Below are positions 1 to 7,095 of a stretch of 10,382 bases of DNA, piece after piece. Origin of the DNA: Syntrophorhabdaceae bacterium (GTDB lineage: Bacteria; Desulfobacterota; Syntrophorhabdia; Syntrophorhabdales; Syntrophorhabdaceae); assembly GCA_026416315.1 (NCBI GenBank), contig JAOAFK010000100.1:1-10382 (forward strand), read 5' to 3'. The position numbers were made by a program, and so were the translations under genes. Under the pieces are notes generated by a model that saw only the letters and a list, made by a program, of their open reading frames with translations, was not told the DNA's origin and did not search any database. The first letter of the stretch is position 1, and every line of letters begins with the position of its first letter.

Positions 1-1008
1 ATCCATAAAATACACTCTAAAATTGTGGATAAGCCTACTTAATAGGTCATCGATATACATCCTATAAGATATGAAAAAGTCCTTTCTTTCTTTTAATTCA
101 ACCATTAATTTAAATAGGGCAAGCCTTTTTTCCTCAAGAATGCCTTTTATAAATTCTATAAGCCTTTCCCTTAATTGCTTTATTGTATTTTCAAGTTCAG
201 TCTTATCGGGAACTGCAATGCTTGCTGCTGCTGTGGGCGTTGGTGCCCTTATGTCAGCCACAAAATCAGAAATGGTAAAGTCTGTTTCATGTCCGACACC
301 TGAAACAATCGGGATAAGGGAGGCATAGATTGCCCTTGCCACGATTTCTTCATTGAACGGTGCAAGGTCTTCAAGGGACCCACCACCCCTTCCTAAAATA
401 ATTACATCCACTTCCCTTGTCATGTTGAAATATCTTATGGCCTCCACGATTTCATAACTGGCCTCATCCCCCTGCACCCTCACAGGATAGATGAGAACGG
501 ACATATTTGGAAATCTTCCGAATATGATCTTCAGCATATCCCTTATGGCAGCACCCGCTGGAGATGTAATGATCCCTATGCATTTTGGTAAAATGGGCAG
601 GACCTTTTTTCTTGATGTATCAAATAAGCCTTCTTTAAATAGCTTTTCCTTTAGCAACTGAAACCTAAGCTGAAGCATTCCAAGGCCCTTCACCTCCATG
701 GCCTCTACGATGAGCCTGTATTCACCCCTTTTTTCGTACACATCCACCCTTCCACTGCATATGACAGATGTTCCATCTTTAAATATGTCTTCAGGATATC
801 TTTCTGAAAAGTTGAACATAACTGCCTTTATAACAGATTGGTCATCTTTGAGGGTAAAATAGAGATGACCTGAAGGGTACAATTTAAAATTTGATATCTC
901 ACCTTCCACCAGGACATCCCTGAACTGGGTGTTTATGAGGCGTTTTATCTGACCTGTCAGGGAGGAGACTGTATAGATAGCCGGTTGCCAAACAAGAGGG
1001 TTTTTCAT
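1..1008 (-). CDS. xseA: Exodeoxyribonuclease VII large subunit (partial, C-terminus off the left edge)
   Basis: XseA is the large catalytic subunit of exonuclease VII, which with several copies of small XseB degrades single-stranded DNA from both ends into oligonucleotides in the cytoplasm. The reading frame is open for 336 codons to the window edge. The N-terminus (about residues 9-100) fits the family's OB-fold DNA-binding domain, with VEGEISNF and SGHLYFTLKDD. The catalytic domain follows, with GRGGGSLED at 206-214 and GHETDFTISDFVAD from 239, then RAPTPTAAA, all hallmark XseA motifs. Family members usually run to 400-460 residues, so roughly 70-120 C-terminal residues, including most of the coiled-coil region, lie outside. 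The ATG at 1008 begins three bases after the thiC stop and in the same frame; no good Shine-Dalgarno is visible, so translation is probably coupled to thiC. The TTG just before it is an alternative start. Identification is certain; the exact start is likely. Confidence 0.96.
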   Translation of the reverse strand, partial: MKNPLVWQPAIYTVSSLTGQIKRLINTQFRDVLVEGEISNFKLYPSGHLYFTLKDDQSVIKAVMFNFSERYPEDIFKDGTSVICSGRVDVYEKRGEYRLIVEAMEVKGLGMLQLRFQLLKEKLFKEGLFDTSRKKVLPILPKCIGIITSPAGAAIRDMLKIIFGRFPNMSVLIYPVRVQGDEASYEIVEAIRYFNMTREVDVIILGRGGGSLEDLAPFNEEIVARAIYASLIPIVSGVGHETDFTISDFVADIRAPTPTAAASIAVPDKTELENTIKQLRERLIEFIKGILEEKRLALFKLMVELKERKDFFISYRMYIDDLLSRLIHNFRVYFMD

Positions 1009-1011
1009 CAA

Positions 1012-2298
1012 TTATTTTTTCTGGAAATAATCCTTTATGATCTTCATGGAGCAGTATTCTCCACACATGCTGCATACATCGTCACGGAGGTTTCTATCTT
1101 TTCTGAATTCTCTTATCTTATCAGGGTCTATGGCACATCTGATCTGACCTTCCCAATCAAGAGCCTTTCTGTATTTAGACATTTCCTCATCCATCTTTAA
1201 TGCCTTTTTATTTCCCCTCGCAATATCTGCTGCATGGGCTGCAATCCTTGTTACCATCACGCCTTCCCAAACATCTTGAGGGGTTGGCAATCCTAAATGT
1301 TCAGATGGTGTCACATAGCATAGAAAATCTGCTCCATAATATGCGGCAATAGCCCCCCCTATAGCAGATGTTATATGGTCATAACCAGGGGCAATATCTG
1401 TAACTATGGGACCAAGTACATAGAATGGTGCCTCATTACAGATTCTTTTCTGGAGCACTATATTTGTTTCTATTTGATTTATGGGTACATGACCTGGTCC
1501 TTCAATCATTACCTGGACACCTTCTTCTATGGCCCTGGCACAGAGTTCACCGAGAATGATTAGTTCTTCTATCTGACCCCTGTCTGTGGCATCGGCAATA
1601 GAGCCTGGCCTTAACCCATCACCCAGGCTCAATGTCATATCGTATTTTTTCGCAATGGATAGAAGTCTGTCAAATTGTTCATAGAGAGGGTTTTCTTTTT
1701 TATTTATAATCATCCATTCTGCAAGAAAAGCACCGCCACGACTGACAATCCCTGTAATTCTTCCCTGTTGTTTTAATCGTTCTATGGATCTTAAAGTTAC
1801 ACCGCAATGAACTGTGATAAAGTCAACGCCATCCTCACCATTTCTCTCAATGATTTCAAAGAGTTCCTCAGGATCCATATTTGTTATAGTTTTTTTCTTT
1901 TTTACTGTTTCAACAGCTGCTTCATATATGGGAACAGTGCCCACAGGTATCTGGGCGTGTTCTATGATGGCCTTTCTTATTTCACGGAGATTTCCCCCTG
2001 TTGAGAGGTCCATAACCGTATCTGCACCTGCCTTTTTTGCCATCTTTAGCTTTTCAAGTTCCAATTTTACATCTGCCCTCTCAGGTGATGTCCCTATGTT
2101 GGCATTTACCTTAACAGATAAACCCTTTCCCACTCCCTTGGGGGTAAAATCTTTGTGTCTGTTGTTCGCAAGGATTGCCACCTTCCCAGAGGCTACATAG
2201 TCGCAGAGGAGATTTACATCAATGTCCTCATCTTTAGCAATTCTTATCATCTCTTCTGTAGGTATACCTTTTTTTGCCTCAATCATTTGATTTTTCAT
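1012..2298 (-). CDS. thiC: Phosphomethylpyrimidine synthase ThiC (short form)
   Basis: ThiC is a non-canonical radical SAM enzyme that rearranges 5-aminoimidazole ribotide into HMP-P, the pyrimidine precursor of thiamine. Family motifs are present in order: NANIGTS (65-71), SRGGA (186-190), GDGLRPG (226-232), EGPGH (266-270), TDIAPGYDHI (300-309) and TPSEHLGLP (330-338). The C-terminal 4Fe-4S cysteines are C409, C412 and C416. Their spacing is CX2CX3C, one residue shorter than the CX2CX4C of E. coli ThiC; I rechecked the DNA and see no frameshift. At 428 residues it lacks the N-terminal domain of the roughly 600-residue E. coli and plant enzymes, which fits the short form common in anaerobes and archaea. 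The ATG overlaps the thiDN stop by four bases (ATGA), with a GGAG about 11 bases upstream, so the start is well supported. It needs reducing, low-oxygen conditions, in line with the neighbouring Thi4. Confidence 0.97.
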   Translation of the reverse strand: MKNQMIEAKKGIPTEEMIRIAKDEDIDVNLLCDYVASGKVAILANNRHKDFTPKGVGKGLSVKVNANIGTSPERADVKLELEKLKMAKKAGADTVMDLSTGGNLREIRKAIIEHAQIPVGTVPIYEAAVETVKKKKTITNMDPEELFEIIERNGEDGVDFITVHCGVTLRSIERLKQQGRITGIVSRGGAFLAEWMIINKKENPLYEQFDRLLSIAKKYDMTLSLGDGLRPGSIADATDRGQIEELIILGELCARAIEEGVQVMIEGPGHVPINQIETNIVLQKRICNEAPFYVLGPIVTDIAPGYDHITSAIGGAIAAYYGADFLCYVTPSEHLGLPTPQDVWEGVMVTRIAAHAADIARGNKKALKMDEEMSKYRKALDWEGQIRCAIDPDKIREFRKDRNLRDDVCSMCGEYCSMKIIKDYFQKK

Positions 2299-3623
2299 GA
2301 CAAAATCATCTCCATTTTTTTAATTACTTCAAAGGGGTTTCTCCCAAAGAGCCTTATCATGGGCTCTTTACCCATATCCCCCATATCATATATTATATCA
2401 GGTGGTGAATCAATTTCAGGTAAAATTTGATTTAATAAAAAATCAAGGCTTTTTCCCTCTGTTTGTCTAACATCTTCCGGTTCTTTTCTTCTGTCAAGAA
2501 AAACGATATTAAATTTACTTTTTTTAGCCTTATCGATTGCCAGTTTGCTGTATTTAATATTGGCACAGGACCTTATAAAAGGATATTTTTTCATGATCCC
2601 GAGTATTAGTCTTGCCACATGACTCGATGCACCAAAACAGGGGTCGCCTTTAAAATAAACCCTATTTTTATGTACTGAAATCCTGCCGGGAAAAGCAGCT
2701 ACATCTTCTTCTGTAACTGCATTTTTTATTGCATAACCCAAATTCATCTGAACAGCAGGTATGAGTTCAGTGGGATTTAGTTCACACAAAAGTTCTTTTG
2801 TCTTCTTTAATGTGTTTATGACTTCCCATTTTTCTGCCTCAATGGATTTTAATATCCCTAAAGACATATAATGATAACCACCATCGGCAATCCTGAAACT
2901 TTCTTTAAGAAGACGATCCAATTGTTGTTCAGAAGCAAAGAAGGCCTCTCTTACGGGATATCCCAGGCAAAGATATGATGTAACAAGGGATGAAAAAACA
3001 CAGCCTGTTCCGTGGATTTCTCTATCAAGTCTATCCCTTGTGTATTTTATTGTGTCTTTACCGTCAAAAAGGATATCCACAGGCTTTCCCTTTTTATGAC
3101 CACCCTTTATAATCACTGCCCTTGCTCCTTCTCTGTGTAAGGCCCGTGCAGCCTTTTCCATAGATCTATCATCCATTATATCGATACCCGTTAAAATTTC
3201 TGCCTCATCCAAATTAGGTGTTAAAACTGTTATATGGGGTATTAAAGATGTTTTAAGCTTTGAAATACCTCTTTTGGTCAAAAGTTCTGTCTTATTTTTT
3301 GATGAAAAAACTGGATCAAGGACGATAGCAATCTGCCTTCCCATTGCCTTTATAAAACCTGTTATTTTCTCTATATAAGGCTCATCATATAATACACCTA
3401 TCTTAATGGCATCTATACCCATGTCCTTTATTTCATTTAACATAAACGAAAATGCCTCATAAGGGATGGGATAAACTTCAGAGACACCATATGGGCCTTG
3501 AACAACAATGCATGTAGGTATGGAAAGGCCATAAATACCATTTTGTTTGAACACTTCCATATCCATTGTGATCCCTGCCCCGCCTGATGGGTCAAAACCT
3601 GCAATGGTTAGTATCTTTTTCAT
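2295..3623 (-). CDS. thiDN: Bifunctional HMP/HMP-P kinase and thiamine-phosphate synthase (ThiD-ThiN fusion)
   Basis: A two-domain thiamine enzyme. Residues 1 to about 255 are a ThiD kinase of the ribokinase fold, which phosphorylates HMP-P to HMP-PP: the N-terminus carries IAGFDPSGGAGI, followed by the GIYG and VQGPYGV motifs, with VLTPNLDEAEILTG at 133-146 and the anion-hole GTGC at 205-208. Residues from about 265 to 442 are a ThiN domain, which joins HMP-PP to thiazole phosphate and replaces the unrelated ThiE. ThiN signatures are FPGRI (311-315), FGASSHVAR (330-338), CANIKYS (353-359) and PDIIYDMGDMGKEP (408-421). R314 and H335 have the same 21-residue spacing as the essential Arg and His that I recall for the Pyrobaculum ThiN domain. 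The ATG overlaps the thi4 stop (ATGA) and has GAAAGG five bases upstream. No thiE is seen in the window. Identification is strong for both domains. Confidence 0.96.
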   Translation of the reverse strand: MKKILTIAGFDPSGGAGITMDMEVFKQNGIYGLSIPTCIVVQGPYGVSEVYPIPYEAFSFMLNEIKDMGIDAIKIGVLYDEPYIEKITGFIKAMGRQIAIVLDPVFSSKNKTELLTKRGISKLKTSLIPHITVLTPNLDEAEILTGIDIMDDRSMEKAARALHREGARAVIIKGGHKKGKPVDILFDGKDTIKYTRDRLDREIHGTGCVFSSLVTSYLCLGYPVREAFFASEQQLDRLLKESFRIADGGYHYMSLGILKSIEAEKWEVINTLKKTKELLCELNPTELIPAVQMNLGYAIKNAVTEEDVAAFPGRISVHKNRVYFKGDPCFGASSHVARLILGIMKKYPFIRSCANIKYSKLAIDKAKKSKFNIVFLDRRKEPEDVRQTEGKSLDFLLNQILPEIDSPPDIIYDMGDMGKEPMIRLFGRNPFEVIKKMEMILS

Positions 3624-4393
3624 TTAAGCCTTTCAATTATAAGTTCTGCAGCTTTTTTACCGGATAAGAGCATGCCTCCAAAAATAGGACCCATCCTGTA
3701 TGAACCAAATGTGGCATTTGCACTCATACCTGCCACAAAGAGTCCTGGAAACACCTCTTTTGTATTTTCCAGGGTTTTTGTCTCTGCTACATCTGCCCAC
3801 AGGGATTTCTCTCCCTCTATTTTTCCTGAAGGCGTAAAAAGTTTTACATCCATTTTTCTCTCAAGGACCTTAACCACCTCAATGGGATGCCCTGTGGCAT
3901 CAATTACATACTTTGCCATAATGGTAAGGGGATCCACATGCAGCCCTGCCATCTCCACTGCTGTCCAGTTTATAACAACCCCTACAACCCTGTCTTTTCT
4001 TACTACAAGGTCTTCAATGCTTATAAGATTGAAAATCTTTGCACCGGCTTTAACGGCATTAAAACAGATACCAGTTACTGCCTCAACAGAGTCAACGGTA
4101 TAGTAACCAGGTTCATAAGGTCTTGTAGTAATATTCAGGGTATCAAGAATCCCTTTGCTTTCTTCCTGGACAACTATTTCATTGAACATCATCCCTCCAC
4201 CCCACATACCACCACCAATAGATAATTTTCTTTCAAATACGGAAACCTTCAACCCGGCCTTTGCAAGAAAATACGCTGCTACAAGACCAGATGGCCCTGC
4301 ACCACACACGGCCACATCAAGTTCAAGGTTTGAAATGAGTTTTTCAGAATACCTCTCAATTATTGCTTTTGTAACAACCCTTTCATCTATCAT
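3620..4393 (-). CDS. thi4: Thi4-family thiazole synthase, histidine type (sulfide-dependent ADP-thiazole synthase)
   Basis: Thi4 makes the adenylated thiazole precursor of thiamine from NAD, glycine and sulfur. The 257-residue protein has a Rossmann nucleotide-binding motif (GAGPSG, 31-36), a glycine-rich GGGMWGGG stretch (60-67), VVINWTAVEMAGLHVDP (about 139-155), IDATGHP, and a C-terminal GMSANATFGSYRMGPIFGGM. At the position where yeast Thi4 has its sacrificial sulfur-donor cysteine this protein has H152 in LHVDP, as in methanogen Thi4, which is a true catalyst using sulfide and Fe(II). So a multi-turnover sulfide-dependent enzyme is inferred. An in-frame GTG at 4402 would add three residues, but the Shine-Dalgarno AAGGTGG sits almost on top of it and about ten bases before the ATG at 4393, so I chose the ATG. 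The product is an ADP-thiazole; a hydrolase to free thiazole phosphate is not encoded here. It is the first gene of the thi block. Confidence 0.95.
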   Translation of the reverse strand: MIDERVVTKAIIERYSEKLISNLELDVAVCGAGPSGLVAAYFLAKAGLKVSVFERKLSIGGGMWGGGMMFNEIVVQEESKGILDTLNITTRPYEPGYYTVDSVEAVTGICFNAVKAGAKIFNLISIEDLVVRKDRVVGVVINWTAVEMAGLHVDPLTIMAKYVIDATGHPIEVVKVLERKMDVKLFTPSGKIEGEKSLWADVAETKTLENTKEVFPGLFVAGMSANATFGSYRMGPIFGGMLLSGKKAAELIIERLK

Positions 4394-4403
4394 GACACCC
4401 ACA

Positions 4404-4410
4404 CCACCTT
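4404..4410 (-). promoter_or_regulatory. Ribosome binding site deciding the thi4 start
   Basis: The minus-strand run AAGGTGG is a good Shine-Dalgarno. It lies about ten bases before the ATG at 4393 but only one base before the in-frame GTG at 4402, which argues for the ATG as the true start of thi4. Confidence 0.7.
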
Positions 4411-4427
4411 AAAATTTTTTGATAAGC

Positions 4428-4458
4428 AATATAACATATTTTTGGTTTTTTCTGTTAA
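4428..4458 (-). promoter_or_regulatory. Candidate promoter of the thi4-thiDN-thiC-xseA block
   Basis: On the minus strand a -35-like TTAACA (4458-4453) is followed after 19 bases by TATATT (4433-4428), preceded by TG one base upstream, which makes an extended -10. The transcript would start near 4421, about 28 bases before the thi4 ATG, leaving no room for a TPP riboswitch. The rest of the gap (4403-4533) is AT-rich; I see neither a strong terminator after recJ nor the CUGAGA core of a TPP riboswitch. The spacer is longer than ideal and AT-rich DNA gives such matches by chance, so this is a candidate only. Read-through from recJ is also possible. Confidence 0.35.
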
Positions 4459-4533
4459 TAGTTTCATTATGCTTATATAACAAAGATGAATAGCAACTTG
4501 GAAAATTTAATAACTTTAGTGGTTGAAAGTTTT

Positions 4534-6180
4534 TTATATAAATGCCCTTACATTCAAGTTGATGAACCTGCCACCCATCTCCTCTTTTATAATGGGCTGG
4601 ACTATGAGATTTAGACCTTTTTTTATCTCTTCAGGAAAAATATTATTATTAACATAACCAAACCACTGCCTTGATTTTTTATCTGTAATTTTTATTCGAT
4701 TGTTATTTAAAAATACCACCTCCGCTGGTGTAACCTTAATATAAGGTCTCGGATTACCTATACCGAAGGGTGACATGGCTTCTAAATAGCGGGCAAAATC
4801 AGAATCTGCCAGTTCATCAAAGTCAGCATAGGTATCAAAAATCACCTCCCTTTCTCTATAACCTTTGCTTTCTATCAAATTTTCGAATGTCTCTTTAAGT
4901 ATGGGTATATGTTCTTTTTTTAGAGAAAAACCGCAGGCATACCTGTGTCCTCCAAATCTGATAAACAGATGTGATAGCGATGAGATCACCTCATAGAGGT
5001 CAATCTCCTCTGTGCTTCTACCAGAACCTTTACAAACACCATCCACCTCGGTAATAACAAGGGAAGGTTTTTTGTAAAGTTCTGATAACTTTTGTGCCAC
5101 AATCCCTATCACACCAATATGCCAATCTTTATTAAATAGCACTATGGAGTTTTTCTTTTCAAGGCCTTGAGCCATTATCATTTCCATACATTCTTTAAGA
5201 ATACTATCACCTATCCTTTGTCTCTGAGTATTTGCATCTTGAAGTGTTCTAAACAATCTTGCCGATTCAGTATCTTTTTCACAGGTCAGAAAATCAAGGG
5301 ATTCTTCTGGCATGGAAACCCTGCCTGCAGCATTTATCCTCGGGATGACAATAAAATTCAGGGCAAATTCATTCAATTCTGATTTAGGGAGTAAGTTTTC
5401 TTTATAAAATGTCTTCAACCACTGCTTTGGCCTTTTTTTCATGATGTCCATACCTATTTTCGTTATGACCCTGTTGTCCCTGATAAGGGGTACCATATCC
5501 GCTAAAGTGCCGATTGTTACAAGGTCGAGTTCGTTTTTAAGATTAATATCCCCGTCTGTTAGCCCTTCTTTGTGCATCACCCTTCTTAATGCCCAGAGAA
5601 AAAAAAACGTTACACCGCATGCAGCAAGTTCCCTTGTAGGGAATCGGGAATCCTTTCTTTTTGGATTTATAACCGCCTCAGAAGGAGGTAGATCACCTGA
5701 TATCTCATGGTGATCTATGATTATGGTTTTGATGCCTATCTCATTGGCAAATCTTACCTCTTCTATATTTGTGGAGCCACAATCAAGGCATATAATCAGG
5801 TCTACTTTGTCCTTCTTTAATCTCTTTATCGCCTCAAAGTTTAATCCATAGCCTTCTTTTCTGTCAGGGATATATACAGAAGCCCTTATATCCAGTTTGT
5901 TTAAAAAATTGAGCATTAGGGCACAAGAGGTAACACCATCTGCGTCATAATCACCATAAAGACATATATTTTTTTTACCTTTTATAGCATGTATGAGGGT
6001 TTGTACACCCTTTTCGCAATCGGGTACTAAAAAAGGGTCAGAGAGGTCTTTTACTTCTGGAAATAAAAAGGCCTCGGCCTCATGTGGGTCTTTAATACCT
6101 CTGTTTATCAGAATTCTTGCAATGATATGAGGTATACCAAGGGATTCTTCGAGTTTTTTTATAAGTTCTGCCTCCATCAT
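4534..6180 (-). CDS. recJ: Single-stranded-DNA-specific exonuclease RecJ
   Basis: RecJ is a DHH-superfamily 5'-to-3' single-stranded DNA exonuclease used in recombination, mismatch and base-excision repair. The metal-binding and catalytic motifs are all present: GDYDADG (76-82), LDCGSTN (132-138), IIIDHHEISG (153-162), IGTLADMVPL (223-232), PRINAAGR (280-287), DWHIGVIGIVA (352-362), the DHHA1 motifs GSGRS (385-389) and FGGH (409-412), then FGIGNPRP (472-479), which leads into the C-terminal OB domain. At 548 residues it is full length, slightly shorter than E. coli RecJ (577). Two ATG codons are adjacent, at 6180 and 6177; AAGGTG lies two and five bases upstream respectively, so the second may be the real start. 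It begins 12 bases after the pyrD stop, implying co-transcription with mobA-rimI-pyrK-pyrD. Nothing looks degraded. Confidence 0.97.
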   Translation of the reverse strand: MMEAELIKKLEESLGIPHIIARILINRGIKDPHEAEAFLFPEVKDLSDPFLVPDCEKGVQTLIHAIKGKKNICLYGDYDADGVTSCALMLNFLNKLDIRASVYIPDRKEGYGLNFEAIKRLKKDKVDLIICLDCGSTNIEEVRFANEIGIKTIIIDHHEISGDLPPSEAVINPKRKDSRFPTRELAACGVTFFFLWALRRVMHKEGLTDGDINLKNELDLVTIGTLADMVPLIRDNRVITKIGMDIMKKRPKQWLKTFYKENLLPKSELNEFALNFIVIPRINAAGRVSMPEESLDFLTCEKDTESARLFRTLQDANTQRQRIGDSILKECMEMIMAQGLEKKNSIVLFNKDWHIGVIGIVAQKLSELYKKPSLVITEVDGVCKGSGRSTEEIDLYEVISSLSHLFIRFGGHRYACGFSLKKEHIPILKETFENLIESKGYREREVIFDTYADFDELADSDFARYLEAMSPFGIGNPRPYIKVTPAEVVFLNNNRIKITDKKSRQWFGYVNNNIFPEEIKKGLNLIVQPIIKEEMGGRFINLNVRAFI

Positions 6181-6192
6181 GGCACCTTATAT

Positions 6193-7095
6193 TTAAGTAT
6201 TCACAACACCTATTATGTCTTTTATTGATGAATAGCCTTTGCTATTAATAAATTCACCTATATTCTCAATTATTTTCGGTATGGTGAACGGATCAACAAA
6301 TGTAGCGGTCCCTACCTGAACAGCCCTTGCCCCGGCCATGAAAAATGCGACAGCATCCTTCCAATCCATAATACCTCCTACACCTATTATGGGTATGGGT
6401 ACGCGCTCCGAACACTCTTTTATTGCCTTCAATGCAATGGGCTTAAGGAAAGGTCCTGATAAACCGCCTTTAATCGGTATGTTTTTATTATCTATATCAA
6501 CATATATACCTGGTATGGTATTTATTAAGGTAAGCCCATCTGCCCCTGCATCATATGCAGCCATGGCTATATCAGAGATGTTTTTTACTTCTGGTGTCAA
6601 TTTAGCTATAACAGGAATTTCTGTTACGGATTTTATTTTTTTTACAAGGCGATACACATTTTCAGGCTCTTTTCCGAAACTTATACCACCTGCCTTTATA
6701 TTAGGACATGACAGGTTTGCTTCAAGGCATACAATCAAACGATGGGGTTTTATTTGTCTTGCGCATTCTATATATTCTTCTTCAGAGAAACCAAAAAAAT
6801 TTATAATTACAGGGAGTTCCTTTTTTTCGAAAAAAGGCATGAAATTATTAAAGAATGCATCTATCCCTATGTTATGGAGTCCAATGCTATTTATCATACC
6901 GTGCCTTTCTTCCCATATCCTCGGCGGTGGATTTCCATGATGGGGTTTAAGGGATAGGCCTTTGGTTACATAAGCGCCCATGTTTTTTATGTCCCATAGT
7001 GGTTCCATCTCTACACCATAACCCATTGTTCCAGAGGCATTCATGACAGGGTTTTTAAGGGTCTTTCCGAATAATTCTACAGTGAGATCTGCCAT
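6193..7095 (-). CDS. pyrD: Dihydroorotate dehydrogenase B (NAD+), catalytic subunit
   Basis: PyrD class 1B oxidises dihydroorotate to orotate with FMN, the fourth step of de novo pyrimidine synthesis, in the cytoplasm, passing electrons to PyrK and then NAD+. The 300-residue TIM-barrel protein has NPVMNASGTMGYG (15-27), TKGLSLKPHHGNPPPRI (44-60) with a flavin-contacting Lys at K45, GMINSIGLHNIG (66-77), and LEANLSCPNIK (124-134). C130 is the active-site base, which is cysteine in class 1 enzymes and serine in class 2. The phosphate-binding end has GGLSGPFLKP (210-219), IIGVGGI (236-242) and AVQVGTA (258-264). The adjacent pyrK confirms class 1B. The start overlaps the pyrK end by 19 bases. 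A strong AAGGAGGGG lies 14 bases before the ATG, which is farther than usual, but those bases also encode conserved PyrK residues. The length is typical of the family. Confidence 0.97.
   Translation of the reverse strand: MADLTVELFGKTLKNPVMNASGTMGYGVEMEPLWDIKNMGAYVTKGLSLKPHHGNPPPRIWEERHGMINSIGLHNIGIDAFFNNFMPFFEKKELPVIINFFGFSEEEYIECARQIKPHRLIVCLEANLSCPNIKAGGISFGKEPENVYRLVKKIKSVTEIPVIAKLTPEVKNISDIAMAAYDAGADGLTLINTIPGIYVDIDNKNIPIKGGLSGPFLKPIALKAIKECSERVPIPIIGVGGIMDWKDAVAFFMAGARAVQVGTATFVDPFTIPKIIENIGEFINSKGYSSIKDIIGVVNT

Noticed and set aside
1814..2200. Plus-strand open frame of 128 codons opposite thiC
   Set aside because: It lies wholly antisense to thiC, whose conserved motifs are intact, and its translation resembles no known protein. 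It is a shadow frame.
3672..4103. Plus-strand open frame of 143 codons opposite thi4
   Set aside because: It is antisense to the well-supported thi4 gene and shows no family resemblance.
4422..4476. Inverted repeat ATAAGCA (4422-4428) / TGCTTAT (4470-4476) flanking the thi4 promoter
   Set aside because: Seven-base arms 41 bases apart are expected about once by chance in an AT-rich gap of this size, so I do not treat them as an operator.
4512..4531. Hairpin AACTTT / AAAGTT just after recJ, considered as its terminator
   Set aside because: The six-base stem has one G-C pair and an eight-base loop, and no proper T run follows on the minus strand. It is too weak to call.
6338..6940. Plus-strand open frame of 200 codons opposite pyrD
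   Set aside because: It is long but completely antisense to pyrD, has no Shine-Dalgarno and no recognisable motif, and reflects pyrD codon usage.
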